Shown piece by piece: positions 17,656 to 26,399 of a stretch of DNA of 64,000 bases. The stretch's first letter is position 1; the number at the start of each line of letters is the position of its first letter. The DNA is taken from NCBI RefSeq assembly GCF_018129025.1, contig NZ_JAAEDI010000016.1:83718-147717 (forward strand), written 5' to 3'. This stretch comes from Neoroseomonas terrae (lineage in GTDB: Bacteria; Pseudomonadota; Alphaproteobacteria; Acetobacterales; Acetobacteraceae). The notes beneath the pieces were generated by a model. That model did not search any database and had not been told where the DNA came from. It was given only the letters and a program-made list of their open reading frames with translations. The position numbers and the translations under genes are program-made.

Positions 17656-18312
17656 TTAATGGCTGAGGATGTCCGGATCCTCGTATCCCAGCAGATCCAG
17701 CTTTCCGCGAGCGGGAAGGAAGCGGAAGCACGCCTCGGCGAGGTCGAGGCGGCCCTCCCGCTTCAGCAGCCCTTCGAGCTTCGCCCACAGCGCATGCAGG
17801 TGCAGCACATCGGAGGCCGCGTAGGCGAGCTGCTCCGGCGTCAGCTCCGGCGCGCCCCAATCCGAAGTCTGCTGCTGCTTCGACAGATCGACGCCGAGCA
17901 GTTCCCGGCACAGATCCTTCAGCCCGTGCCGGTCTGTGAAGGTGCGCACGAGCTTGGCGGCGACCTTGGTGCAGACGACGGGTGCGACGGTGACGCCGAG
18001 ATAGCGGTACAGCGCGGCGACGTCGAAGCGCGCGAAATGGAACAGCTTGGTCACCGCCGGGTCGGTGAGCAGCCGCCGCAGGTTCGGCGCCGCATAGCCC
18101 TGACCGCCCAGGCTTTCCGGGATGAGCTGCACGAGATGCGCCGAGCCGTCGCCGGACGAAAGCTGCACCAGGCACAGCCGGTCGCGATGCGGATTGAGCC
18201 CCATCGTCTCGGTGTCGATGGCGACGATGCGGCCGAGGTCGAGCCCATCGGGCAGGTCGTTGCGATGCAGGCGGATGGTCACGCCGGCATGGGTGAAAAG
18301 CGTTGTGCCCAT
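17656..18312 (-). CDS. rnd: Ribonuclease D-like 3'-5' exonuclease
   Basis: 218 residues, a DEDDy exonuclease domain only. The first motif is IDTET (Asp33, Glu35), the second is in FHFARFDVAALY and the third is YAASDVLHLH, with the catalytic Tyr and Asp. The HRDC domain of enterobacterial RNase D is missing, which is normal for the short alphaproteobacterial type. The likely role is tRNA or other RNA 3'-end trimming. It ends 258 bases from kdsD; the gap holds only the sigma-54-like site. Confidence 0.92.
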   Translation of the reverse strand: MGTTLFTHAGVTIRLHRNDLPDGLDLGRIVAIDTETMGLNPHRDRLCLVQLSSGDGSAHLVQLIPESLGGQGYAAPNLRRLLTDPAVTKLFHFARFDVAALYRYLGVTVAPVVCTKVAAKLVRTFTDRHGLKDLCRELLGVDLSKQQQTSDWGAPELTPEQLAYAASDVLHLHALWAKLEGLLKREGRLDLAEACFRFLPARGKLDLLGYEDPDILSH

Positions 18313-18384
18313 CGGATGTGGCCGTGCCTTGTCGCAGAGGGGGGAGCCCCGGGCGTGAAGCGTCCCGGAGCGGCGTGCCGAGGC

Positions 18385-18558
18385 TTACGGCGAAGCGGTG
18401 CCATCGGCAACCGCCACCCCGCAGAGGCGACGCCGGTGCCGCCGCCGCAGGCACCGCCGGTCCGCGGGCTCGCCGAGGCATCGCGCCATGTAGAGCTGAG
18501 CTTGCTGGAACAACGGCAGATCGCAGGTGTCGCACTTGGCCGTGATGGCCTGCATCAT
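18385..18558 (-). CDS. Small Cys-rich protein, possible zinc ribbon
   Basis: 57 residues from an ATG at 18558. It has a CDTC pair near the N-terminus and further cysteines in ARCLGEPADRRC, spaced as in a small zinc-binding knuckle, then an Arg-rich tail. The frame is closed and on the same strand as the RNase D gene, 72 bases upstream of it. I do not recognise a named family. A TTG slightly upstream (18579) is an alternative start. It could be a regulatory or RNA-binding partner, but nothing shows this. Confidence 0.45.
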   Translation of the reverse strand: MMQAITAKCDTCDLPLFQQAQLYMARCLGEPADRRCLRRRHRRRLCGVAVADGTASP

Positions 18559-18965
18559 CCAACCGGTGTTGATGTCCAAACGCGGCCTGATAGTGCGGGC
18601 AACGGGACGCTCAATACCGGGGTGGCGCCCGCGATCGAGACTCAGCGTTGAGGCGACAATCTGGGCATCACGTTGGCGCCGCCATGAAGGGACTTGAGAG
18701 TGCCAATGTGAGGCCGGCTAAGGCCCGGCCTCCATCACTCCGACAGGTGTGAAGGCGGTGACAAGGCGGAGGTGACGCCGGGTGCCACTGGGGCCGTTCC
18801 GATGTTCGCGGCGCACGAGGAAACCGGCTGGAAAGGGGGGTAGTCGTCGCACTCACTGGGGGCCGCTTCGGGCTGTGCCGCCGCATGGACGGCGACGATG
18901 ACATCCCTGGTCAATGCGCAAAGGGGGCGCTGTTCGGCGCCCCCAGATAGCGTTGTTGCGCAGCA
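18559..18965. other. Intergenic gap without a recognised gene
   Basis: About 400 bases between the small Cys-rich gene and the OmpA gene. Short frames exist on both strands but none has a ribosome site or a recognisable protein. The terminator at 18920-18944 occupies the right end. Confidence 0.6.
18920..18944 (-). terminator. Intrinsic terminator of the OmpA gene
   Basis: Arms GGGGGCGC and GCGCCCCC (8 bp) close a 6-base loop. Read on the minus strand the hairpin is followed by TTT, 22 bases past the stop codon of the outer-membrane protein gene. Confidence 0.75.
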
Positions 18966-20093
18966 TTAACGGAGAATGATTTCCACGCGTCGATTCTGCG
19001 GCTCACGGGTGTTATCCGGCGTCGGAACCAGCAGGTTCGTCTCGCCGAAGCCTTGCGCGACGATTTCCTGTCGCGGCACGCCAAGCCGCACCAGTTCGGC
19101 CGCCACTGCATTGGCGCGGCGAACCGACAGGCCCTGGTTGTATTGCGGCGAACCAGAGGTGTCGGTGTAGCCGTTGACCTCGATGCGGGTGACCGCCTGG
19201 CGCGTGCGGGCCTGCGCGGCCTCGCTGATGATCTGTCGTGACCGGTCGGTCAGGTCCGCCCGGTTCCAATCGAAGAACACGAGGAAGGTGCGCGCCGGCA
19301 CCGGCGCCACGGCGGCTGGCAACGGGGGTGTCGCCTCGGCGACTCCGAAGGCATAGCGAACGCCGAGCAGGACGGAGTGGTTGAAGTTGTCCACCTCGAC
19401 CGAGCTCCGCTGGACCACGCCGTTCGCATTGATCGCGGTTGCGTTGAAGTCCTGCGACAGCGTGCCGAAGAAGCGATACTCCGCCGTGACCGCGAGTCCA
19501 GGCACGGACGGGATCGGGAAGCCCAGACCGACGATTGCCTGATACGCAAATTCCCCGCCGGTACCGTCGATTCTGGCGCTGGGGAGCGTATTGCCGGCCG
19601 TCGCCAACGCGCGAATGGTCACATTGTCGTAGTTTTGCCAAGCATAGCCGACACCGAGGCCGAGGTAGGGATAGACCGGCCAGTCAAAAACCGCGCCGAA
19701 ATCGTAGAAGGCGTTCGCCATGATGCCGTAGGTGCGCGCCGTTCCGCTCGATGAGCCCCCGAAGCCGGTGACGGTGATCTGATCGACTTCGTTCTGGCGG
19801 TAGTTCCCCTCGAGCTCAACTCGAAGGCCATTTCCAAACCCCCAACCTACGGAAAGAACGCCGGCAAAACCCAGACTGAACGAGACGTTGAAGTTACCTG
19901 AGGGCGTCAGGCCGAGGTTTGTGGGATTGATATTTGTACTGTCGATGAAGCTTTGTAGGTTTCCTCCGTCGGAATCCGTCAGCCAATTTAGGCCGGCGCC
20001 GCCTGCCACATAGACACCTGAGACGGGTTGCGCCTTTGCTATGACAGGTACCGACAGTAGCGTGGTCGCCAGGAGGAGCATTCTGGTTTTCAT
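18966..20093 (-). CDS. OmpA-family outer membrane protein
   Basis: 375 residues. A signal peptide at 1-22 (MLLLATTLLSVPVIAKAQP region) precedes an N-terminal beta-barrel (about 25-245) of alternating aromatic strands, including ELEGNYRQNEVDQITV and VTAEYRFFGTLS. A Pro/Ala linker follows, then a C-terminal OmpA peptidoglycan-binding domain (about 260-375) with the GYTDTSGSPQYN...SVRRANAV and ENRRVEI-like EPQNRRVEI motifs. It anchors the outer membrane to the cell wall. The start at 20093 fits the signal peptide and has AGAGG upstream; the frame continues back without support. It is separated from neighbours and has its own terminator. Confidence 0.93.
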   Translation of the reverse strand: MKTRMLLLATTLLSVPVIAKAQPVSGVYVAGGAGLNWLTDSDGGNLQSFIDSTNINPTNLGLTPSGNFNVSFSLGFAGVLSVGWGFGNGLRVELEGNYRQNEVDQITVTGFGGSSSGTARTYGIMANAFYDFGAVFDWPVYPYLGLGVGYAWQNYDNVTIRALATAGNTLPSARIDGTGGEFAYQAIVGLGFPIPSVPGLAVTAEYRFFGTLSQDFNATAINANGVVQRSSVEVDNFNHSVLLGVRYAFGVAEATPPLPAAVAPVPARTFLVFFDWNRADLTDRSRQIISEAAQARTRQAVTRIEVNGYTDTSGSPQYNQGLSVRRANAVAAELVRLGVPRQEIVAQGFGETNLLVPTPDNTREPQNRRVEIILR

Positions 20094-20821
20094 CGCCGTC
20101 GCCTCTCGCTGCTTCTTGGTTGGCTGCAGGCCGAGATTGACACAAATGGCAATGGGGTCCGGTCCGAAATCAGCGCGTCTTTTCGAGAATAGAAAGACTA
20201 GTTGCAAGCACGACACAATAAACTAATTAGGCGCTTTGTTCGCCAAGATGTTTCAATAATGGTTGAGGCCCCGGCCTGGTCGGGTTGCACACAAAGCGGC
20301 ACGCGCCGAGGAGCGGCAACGTCGTCGGTGGCGTCATCGCGTGGTGAGTGGGTTTCCTCGTCGCGTTCGTGATCGCCAGGTGTCTTGCGGGCGCCCCGCC
20401 CAGACATCGTTATCCATTCGGATCCAGCGCGCCAGCCACGGCATCGTTCCTGCCCTTCGGGAGCAGCTTCATCATTGGGATGAAACCAGCCCGCATCAGG
20501 CAGACGGCGTTCTTGAGGATCGACTTTCCGCAGCGTTACGCTTCGAGCGTTGCAAGCAGCTCCGCACGTTCGTCAGTGCTCGCCGAGGCTCCGCGGTGCC
20601 CTTGCTCTCGAAGAGCGAGCAGCAGAGCGTTCTGATGCCGGAGCAAGCTGGCTGGAGCGCGCCTTGGTGGCAGATGAAAAGCCACGTCAGCAAACGACCG
20701 GGGACTTGGCTGGGCCGCAACCCGTCTGGCTCAATCCAGCCGCTGTCTGGAGGTACGGTCGGGGTTACGTCCGGGCCGCGCCAGAATGTCTCAACTGATC
20801 CGATGTCTTGCGGACAAAGGA
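20094..20821. other. OmpA upstream region and left flank of the integrated element
   Basis: The first 130 bases are AT-rich and must hold the promoter of the minus-strand OmpA gene; TTGTGT around 20210 with a TTTCTA about 17 bases on is a possible -35/-10. The remaining 600 bases up to the attachment repeat contain open frames on both strands (one of 235 codons spanning 20263-20970) that resemble no protein I know, lack ribosome sites and read across the attachment site. I treat this as non-coding or badly decayed DNA. Confidence 0.5.
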
Positions 20822-20836
20822 TGGTGCCCAGGAAAG
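20822..20836. repeat. Left attachment site (attL core)
   Basis: TGGTGCCCAGGAAAG, identical to positions 31990-32004. This copy lies outside any tRNA gene; only the 15-base core is shared. Confidence 0.9.
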
Positions 20837-20948
20837 AAGCCTACCAAGGCAGGCTAATCAGCGTCTTGGCGGAAAGTGGGACAACCCGGAGACCCAAGGA
20901 ATCTCTAGGTTTCATACGGCGACTGTCCCACCGAAGCAAGCGAGATCG

Positions 20949-21059
20949 CTGTCCATTCGCGCCCTCCTGACCGAGGCCGGCGAGCACCGCCGGCGAGGTG
21001 ACCACGCGGTCGCGGGCTATCTTGAGGGCATGGCCCTGGTGTCGGTGCGCCATGGCTGA
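20949..21059 (+). CDS. Small phage protein, 5' end uncertain
   Basis: The last 36 codons of a plus-strand frame read LSIRALLTEAGEHRRRGDHA and on through a helical tail to a TGA that overlaps the ATG of the next gene. The composition (charged, amphipathic) looks coding, unlike the sequence before it. The start is unclear: the only in-frame initiator nearby is a CTG at 20949, and the frame extends left through the attL core. In the excised circle a GTG with AAAGG eight bases upstream would come from the integrase end and give an 80-codon gene. The function is unknown. Confidence 0.4.
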   Translation: MSIRALLTEAGEHRRRGDHAVAGYLEGMALVSVRHG

Positions 21060-23991
21060 CGGCATGTCCTTCGGCACACCGCCCCCGAACGCGGCCGCCA
21101 TCACCGCGCCCGTCACCATCATCCGGTCGCTCAAGCCGGCCATGGTGTGCAAGCGGTACACCATGGGACCGAACGGCCCGGAGAAGGCGGCCGTAGCCTC
21201 CGTGACAGAGGGCGCGGCCTTCGCTCGCGATGTGCCCGACGCCGCGGCGATGATGGAGATCCTCGCCGAGGTGACCGAGGCGTCTAACCTTGTCATCTGT
21301 CCCGGCGCCTTCATGGGCGCGGGAACGGAGCTGTTCAGGCTCGTCGACGAGGCCACCCTGGCGCGGAAGCTGGGCGGCAAGGTGGGCGAGGTGGATGGTG
21401 GCGTTCACGTCATCAACGGCGAGCGAATCGCCGCGCGCCTGAAGCGCGGCATCGTCGACGGTGAGTGGATGCTGATCGACGCCGACAACCCGCCCGGCAT
21501 GCCGGAGGAGTGGGAAGGGCTCACGATCGGCGAGCGCCTCCGGATGCTCGACGCCATCATCCCCGGCATATCCACATGCGAGCGCATCGAGCTCCGTGGG
21601 AGCAGTGCGCGGGTGGTGAAGGATGGGGACGTTCCGGGCGAGCCGACGCACGCCTGGTTCCGCGTCTCCACTCCCTCGCGCATCGCCACGCTGAAGGCGG
21701 CGACCACGATCGCAATGGTGACGGCTGGCCTGTCCTTCGCCTCCCCGCGCTACTCACGCTCGGAGCCGGGCAAGGTGGTGGGGCACCAGCAGCGCACCGT
21801 CGTCGACCTGTCGGTCTGGGATACCGGCCGGCTCGTCTTCTGCGCGCGACCTGACGTACAGATGCCGGGCTACAGCGTCGCGGATGCCGGGATCACGCTG
21901 GTGAACGCCGGCGCTGGCGCGCTCGACATCTCCGGCATCGCCTTGCCGGACGCGCCGGCGCTCACCGAGTACCGCGAGCGCACCGGGCATCGCGTCGAGC
22001 TCAGCGAGACGAACCGCATCGTCTCCATGCGGACTTGGGGCGAGCTCACCCTCGACACGGAGATCGAGCGGCGCGGCACCACCAAGGCGTTGCGCGCGTG
22101 GCTCGCGACGTTGAAGGCAGGCGATTCGATGCGTTGCGAGACGCCGTTCCGCGCCTCGGTCTCGGAAGCCGCGGTGGTCTCCGTCGCCGCGGACGGCATC
22201 CCGCGCCTGCACGACGTCGGCAGCGGCGTCACCTACTACCTCGAGCAGGTGCACACCGCCGACGATGTGATGAAGCTGGTCTACAGCATCGCGGGCCGGG
22301 TGAAGCGGGAGGGCGGCAGCTACGAGAACGGCCTCGCCGCTCTCGCCGCCGATCCCCGCACCGCCACATGGCTCGCCGAGCACGGCATGGCGAACAATCA
22401 GCAGAAGATGCGGAGGACATGGGACAAGCTCCGCGAATCTGCTGCGCCGTGGTTGGCGAAGTGCCATATGGGGAACGACGGCACCGCCCGCGGCAACCTG
22501 CACAACGCGCTAATCGCGATGCGTGAAGACGAGCGGCTGCGTGGTGTCTTCCGCCGTGACGAGATGTTGTGCGCGACGGTGTTCAAGGAACGGGAAGTGA
22601 TCATCCCTGCGACCGACGTGCACGTCGGTCGACTGCAGGCGATGCTCCAGCGCGAAGGCTTGGAGACAGTCGGCAAAGACACGACGCATCAGGCAGTGGA
22701 AATCGTCGCTGCGGAGAACGCCTTCCATCCGGTGCGTGACTATCTCACCGGCCTGAAGTGGGACGGCTATCCCCGCCTCGGGACGTGGCTGCACGTCTAC
22801 CTCGGCGTCGAGCGCAGCGAGTACCCGGGCAGTGAGAGCACGTACAAGGCCCTGTCGCACGAGGCGTTCTCGAAGCACGGCCTCGCGGTGTCGCTGCTGC
22901 TCGCCGACGAGGTGCATGCGTGGCCGTCGCGCGAGCTGTGGGAGGTGCTGATTACCTCCATGGGCAAGCGGCTGGCCCCGCTGACAATCGTCACCACCAC
23001 GGCCGGCGTGGGGCGCGGAAATCTCGCCTGGGACCTCTACGACTATGCTCTGAAGGTTGAGCGCGGCGACGTTGTCGACGAGACATTCCTGCCCGTTCTC
23101 TATCAGGCACCGCACAACTGCGACTGGGAAGACGAGGCCGTGTGGATGGCGGTGAACCCGGCCATGGCCGCGGGCTTCCGAAGCCTCGAGGAGATGCGGA
23201 TCACCGCGCGGCAGGCCAAGGAAATTCCGTCGCAGCGCGAGATGTTCCGCCGGCTGTACCTCAATATCTGGGGCGATTCGGCGACGGCGACGTGGGTTGA
23301 CCTGGCGGTGTACGACGAGGGCGACAAGGCGCGGCCCGTCGAGCTCGGCGACCTGGCGGGGCGCGACGTCTTTGTCGGCGTGGATCTGGCAAGCGTCTCC
23401 GACCTCGCTGCGGTGTACGCGGTGGCGTCGGATGGCGAGGGGGGATGGCTGGTGTGGGGCCGGCAGTATTGCCCCCGCGAGCAGTTCCGCCGCCGCTGCG
23501 CCGACAACCTGCCCTATGCCGAGTTTGAGGCGTCGGGCCGCCTGGTGGTGACGGACGGCAACAGCATCGATCAGGACCGCATCATCGCGGACTTGGTCGA
23601 CCTCGCCGGCGAGGTCGCGGTGCGAGAGATCGCGGTCGATCGGTGGGGCGCCACGGGCTTCCTGAACCGCTTGCAGGATCGCGGCTTGCCGGTGGCGACG
23701 TTCGGGCAGGGCTTCGCGTCCATGTCGGCACCCTGCAAGGAAATCGAGCGCGCGATCCTCGGTCGGCAGTTCCACGCCGGCGGCGACCCGATCCTGCGCT
23801 GGAACATGGGCAACATCCGTATCGAGATGGATGCCGCGGGCAACGTGAAATTCAGCAAGAGCAAGGCTGACGGGAAGATCGACGGTGCCGCGGCGGTCGC
23901 GATGGCGATCGGGCGGGCGCTGGCGAACGAGGTGACGCTGTCGGTCTACGACCGCGACGGCGCGCGCCCTGATGGCTTTCTGTTCGTGTGA
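21052..23991 (+). CDS. Chimeric VapE/VirE-type replication protein fused to large terminase C-terminal half
   Basis: 979 residues from the ATG at 21052 (a GTG at 20998 is possible). Residues about 1-585 look like a phage primase/VirE-family protein: the stretch ENAFHPVRDYLTGLKWDG followed by PRLGTWLHVYLG is the classic lead-in to the VapE helicase domain. The helicase Walker A never comes. From about residue 590 (near 22820-22840) the sequence is that of an HK97-type large terminase: STYKALSHEAFSKHGL, the Walker B LLADEVHAW, then the nuclease domain with VGVDLASVSDL and KADGKIDGAAAVAMAIG. The terminase Walker A is missing. The frame is intact across the join, so a deletion has fused two genes that normally lie far apart. 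The protein should be inactive as either parent, although the nuclease residues remain. Confidence 0.85.
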   Translation: MADGMSFGTPPPNAAAITAPVTIIRSLKPAMVCKRYTMGPNGPEKAAVASVTEGAAFARDVPDAAAMMEILAEVTEASNLVICPGAFMGAGTELFRLVDEATLARKLGGKVGEVDGGVHVINGERIAARLKRGIVDGEWMLIDADNPPGMPEEWEGLTIGERLRMLDAIIPGISTCERIELRGSSARVVKDGDVPGEPTHAWFRVSTPSRIATLKAATTIAMVTAGLSFASPRYSRSEPGKVVGHQQRTVVDLSVWDTGRLVFCARPDVQMPGYSVADAGITLVNAGAGALDISGIALPDAPALTEYRERTGHRVELSETNRIVSMRTWGELTLDTEIERRGTTKALRAWLATLKAGDSMRCETPFRASVSEAAVVSVAADGIPRLHDVGSGVTYYLEQVHTADDVMKLVYSIAGRVKREGGSYENGLAALAADPRTATWLAEHGMANNQQKMRRTWDKLRESAAPWLAKCHMGNDGTARGNLHNALIAMREDERLRGVFRRDEMLCATVFKEREVIIPATDVHVGRLQAMLQREGLETVGKDTTHQAVEIVAAENAFHPVRDYLTGLKWDGYPRLGTWLHVYLGVERSEYPGSESTYKALSHEAFSKHGLAVSLLLADEVHAWPSRELWEVLITSMGKRLAPLTIVTTTAGVGRGNLAWDLYDYALKVERGDVVDETFLPVLYQAPHNCDWEDEAVWMAVNPAMAAGFRSLEEMRITARQAKEIPSQREMFRRLYLNIWGDSATATWVDLAVYDEGDKARPVELGDLAGRDVFVGVDLASVSDLAAVYAVASDGEGGWLVWGRQYCPREQFRRRCADNLPYAEFEASGRLVVTDGNSIDQDRIIADLVDLAGEVAVREIAVDRWGATGFLNRLQDRGLPVATFGQGFASMSAPCKEIERAILGRQFHAGGDPILRWNMGNIRIEMDAAGNVKFSKSKADGKIDGAAAVAMAIGRALANEVTLSVYDRDGARPDGFLFV

Positions 23992-24000
23992 GGTGAGAAG

Positions 24001-24180
24001 ATGGACCAGGTAACTCGCTCGATCGTGCAGGCCGGCCTCGACGCGTCGCAGTACCAGCGCGGCGCGCAGCAGGTGGAAGCCGCCAACGCCAGCATGGCGC
24101 GCTCCGGCGAAGGCGTGGTAGCGGCCGGCACGCGGGTGGAGCAGACAACCACGTCGCGTGCCTCTGCGACGACCTGCTGA
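24001..24180 (+). pseudogene. Tail tape-measure protein, N-terminal stub
   Basis: 59 codons beginning MDQVTRSIVQAGLDASQYQR, then GAQQVEAANASMARSGEGVVAAG and a Thr-rich end. This is the usual opening of phage tape-measure proteins, which normally exceed 600 residues. It stops at a TGA and the following sequence is unrelated. It begins 10 bases after the terminase stop, so portal, head and early tail genes have been lost here. GAGGTGAGAAG before the ATG is a usable ribosome site. Confidence 0.65.
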
Positions 24181-24341
24181 CGGCGGGCGGCGCGCTGCGG
24201 TGCTAGCGAACAACCGGGCCACCCTGGCCGCAGGGGGCCGCGGCCAAATGATGTGGCTAGAAGACCCGTCGCCGGAATGTATCCGTCTTCGCGCGAGAAG
24301 CCATGAGCGCACGGGCAGGGGCGAGACCCCGGTGGAGTCTT

Positions 24342-24518
24342 CTACGGCGCGGTAGAAGCGTTGTGGCTGTCTGTGACAGGTGCGAAGCCAACAGTAGAGT
24401 AGATGACCACCATCATGACACTGAACACGAGCGCGCACGCTGCCATCATTAGGCTGAAACGATGCTTGGATATGTAGCTGACGAGGCCTGATGAAGACGG
24501 GTGTATCTTGTGCGGCAT
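24342..24518 (-). CDS. Small single-pass membrane protein
   Basis: 58 residues with GGAGG five bases before the ATG. Residues about 19-42 form one hydrophobic helix (FSLMMAACALVFSVMMVVIY), preceded by a basic stretch (SKHR) and followed by a polar tail, so the N-terminus is probably inside. It is on the minus strand between the two tape-measure remnants. Unknown family; possibly a cargo gene of the element. Confidence 0.65.
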   Translation of the reverse strand: MPHKIHPSSSGLVSYISKHRFSLMMAACALVFSVMMVVIYSTVGFAPVTDSHNASTAP

Positions 24519-24586
24519 TCCCGCCTCCTTGGTTGTGCGTTCCGGATGTTGGATCGGCATTTCACAGCATCCCATACTGCGCAGCG

Positions 24587-24940
24587 CTAACGCCCCAACG
24601 GAACGGATCGCTCGTCCTCCTCATCAATGTCGGGTGAGCCGCCATTCACAGGCGCGGGGGTCATACGCACAGTGTCGTCGTCTTCAGGCCCCTCGTCGTC
24701 GAGCCCTTTGCTCGCTTCAGCGAGCGCTAACGCGGAAACCGTGAGCCGCACCGTGTCGTCATCGACACTGCGCACCAAACTCAGCGCGATATGGGAGTCG
24801 CCGGCCTCCGTTGGATCCGGGCTGTCGCTACGAGTAAGCTTGATCCGGGGACCCTCGACGCGATCGACGGTCCCAACGTGGAGACCATTGATGTCGACAA
24901 CGGCCATATGCTCGCGCACCTGATCGATCAAGAAGTTCAT
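24587..24940 (-). CDS. DUF2171 domain protein
   Basis: 117 residues. The first 75 match the DUF2171/PRC-barrel-like pattern: VREHMAVVDINGLHVGTVDRVEG, RIKLTRSDSPDP, then HIALSLVRSVDDDTVRLTVS. The rest is an acidic tail (GLDDEGPEDDDTVRM, DIDEEDERSVP). Related chromosomal genes are common in Acetobacteraceae and often occur several times per genome; the role is not known. AAGGA precedes the ATG. It sits 68 bases upstream of the small membrane protein on the same strand, so the two may be co-transcribed. It is more likely a host-type cargo gene than a phage structural gene. Confidence 0.75.
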   Translation of the reverse strand: MNFLIDQVREHMAVVDINGLHVGTVDRVEGPRIKLTRSDSPDPTEAGDSHIALSLVRSVDDDTVRLTVSALALAEASKGLDDEGPEDDDTVRMTPAPVNGGSPDIDEEDERSVPLGR

Positions 24941-25232
24941 GACGGTTTCCTTCGGCGCGACGGCTCAGTTATGCGCCGCCCGTCTGGGATGTGGGGATCG
25001 ATCGCTGGACACTGCTGCTGCGAAGAGACTGTGGCGACCAGCGCCCGTTCGTCTCAACCACCCAAGGCGCTAGCGATCACCATATGGAACGCGCCGTGGC
25101 TCCGAATAGTTTGCGCATCTCCCTCACACCACGGAGAAGTCATCGACGCTTATGATGCAGGCGACAGCCGTGCCCTTTTTTCTTGCCCTCCTCGTCAGGG
25201 ATCTCTCGAGACAGTGCAGGCGATGCTTCGCG
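24941..25232. other. Gap without a recognised gene
   Basis: About 290 bases between two minus-strand genes. A plus-strand open frame (24791-25258) crosses it but overlaps the antisense DUF2171 gene and has no ribosome site. Nothing else is supported. Confidence 0.5.
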
Positions 25233-25547
25233 CTACTGGCGCTTGCGGACGGCGCTGAAACCATCCAGAGCATCTGCGATCTGCATGGCCGCGGCCGCAG
25301 CTTGATGGTGGCCATCCGCTGTTAGGCGGGTGGCGTCACTCCGATACTCGTTTTCCAGATCCCACACCCGTTGCTGCAGAGCGGCTATCGCCGATCCGAG
25401 TTGATTGTCCGATGAGCCGAACCCCAAACCTGCCGCGCGGGTCTTCCAAGCGGCCAGGATTGTCTCAGATACCTGCTCCACATCAACTCTGTTACCGGAG
25501 GCAGCACTAGCCTGGATCAGCACGAACGCTTCTTCGATCAGCGCCAC
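25233..25547 (-). CDS. Hypothetical protein
   Basis: 104 residues with a GTG start and GGAGG six bases upstream. Mostly helical, with amphipathic repeats (QLGSAIAALQQRVWDLENEYRS, then HHQAAAAAMQIADALDG) that could form a coiled coil. No signal peptide or membrane segment. The family is not recognised. It is part of the minus-strand cargo block of the element. Confidence 0.6.
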   Translation of the reverse strand: MALIEEAFVLIQASAASGNRVDVEQVSETILAAWKTRAAGLGFGSSDNQLGSAIAALQQRVWDLENEYRSDATRLTADGHHQAAAAAMQIADALDGFSAVRKRQ

Positions 25548-25617
25548 CGGATCCTCCGTTCTGTTCGCAAAAATGGAGAGGCCGGCCTGACCTCCCCGAC
25601 GTCAGTGCCGCTTGCCG

Positions 25618-25701
25618 CTACCTTCCTGGAAAGTAACCGACAAGAATTACGGTCATGGCTGCGACCAAAACCACTGCAATCCAGAATCGTCGGTCGTTCA
25701 T
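25618..25701 (-). CDS. 27-residue membrane peptide, family copy 1
   Basis: The sequence begins MNDRRFW, has one hydrophobic helix (IAVVLVAAMTVILVGYF) and ends PGR. GAGGAG stands seven bases before the ATG, a better ribosome site than most genes nearby. It shares length, the M-N/G-x-x-x-F/Y-W opening and the basic end with the frames at 26696-26776 and 28672-28752. Too short for standard gene callers; the three-fold recurrence is the main evidence that it is real. Confidence 0.6.
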   Translation of the reverse strand: MNDRRFWIAVVLVAAMTVILVGYFPGR

Positions 25702-25838
25702 GGCGCTCCTCGCGTCTGGGTAGTACCTAGCGCCGGTCAGGCGGGCGCCGTCGGGAGCGCCGCCCCGATGCCGATCAGGCTAACTTGCGGACGCGTTGCG
25801 GGAGGTTCGGCAGATCCATGACGAGGCGAAGCAGGAAG

Positions 25839-26102
25839 CTAAGGCCCGCGCGCCGCCAACACCTCCGTGACGACGGTTTGCCAATCAATCCGCGGGGGAA
25901 GCAGATCGCCCTTCCGCGACCCATTCTCCAACAGCCAGCGCCGCAAATAGCCACTGACTTCGGGGTGCTCCAATCGTTCGAGGCGCACCACCGATATCGG
26001 GGCAGTAGAGCCGATTTCCAGATGGCCGAAGCGCTTTCCGTCGCTGATCTGGAGCAGTTTGCCTTCAGGACCGATGGTTCTGATTTCGAGTGGCGCGCTC
26101 AT
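25839..26102 (-). CDS. Hypothetical protein
   Basis: 87 residues from the ATG at 26102, which has GGAGG 10 bases upstream; the frame is open for 20 more codons with no ribosome site. It reads as a small alpha/beta protein: short strands (EIRTIGPEGKLLQIS, HLEIGSTAPISVVRLE) then a helical end (GYLRRWLLENGSRKGDLL). Unknown family, no membrane segment. Its 3' end overlaps a short plus-strand coiled-coil-like frame that may be a virion gene relic. Confidence 0.6.
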   Translation of the reverse strand: MSAPLEIRTIGPEGKLLQISDGKRFGHLEIGSTAPISVVRLERLEHPEVSGYLRRWLLENGSRKGDLLPPRIDWQTVVTEVLAARGP

Positions 26103-26399
26103 GATGGCGGCCTCCGGAGACTGACCGTTCAGCATACACGCATTATTGGCCCGCAGATGCATCGCACGCAGACGTGCGTACTACCCGTTACATTTCTCCG
26201 CTTTCAGCCCCCGCCTAACGGAATTCTGTTGAAGATGGTGGCCACCGACTCCTGGGTCGCCGCTACATAGACGCTGTCGGTCGCAGGGAGCGCGCTTCAG
26301 CGCAAGCAAGTGAACAGCACCGCGGCGGGCAACACATCGGGCCGAATGCAGGAGCTCCTCTATGGGTAGTCCTCCGGCACGACGAGCGGCGCGCGATAG

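Noticed and set aside
20263..20970. 235-codon frame left of and across attL
   Set aside because: No ribosome site, no family, and it reads through the attachment site, so it could not predate the insertion.
24258..24344. TAGAAGAC and GTCTTCTA inverted repeat about 70 bases apart
   Set aside because: Eight bases with this spacing can arise by chance; no gene structure fits an insertion sequence.
22510..24438. 642-codon minus-strand frame across the chimeric gene and the tape-measure stub
   Set aside because: The plus strand has clear phage domains; the reverse is Arg/His-rich and lacks a ribosome site.
25784..25870. Plus-strand stretch reading ADALREVRQIHDEAKQEAKA, like a coiled coil of a virion protein
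   Set aside because: Suggestive of another tape-measure or scaffold relic, but under 30 codons, between stops and antisense to a supported gene end.
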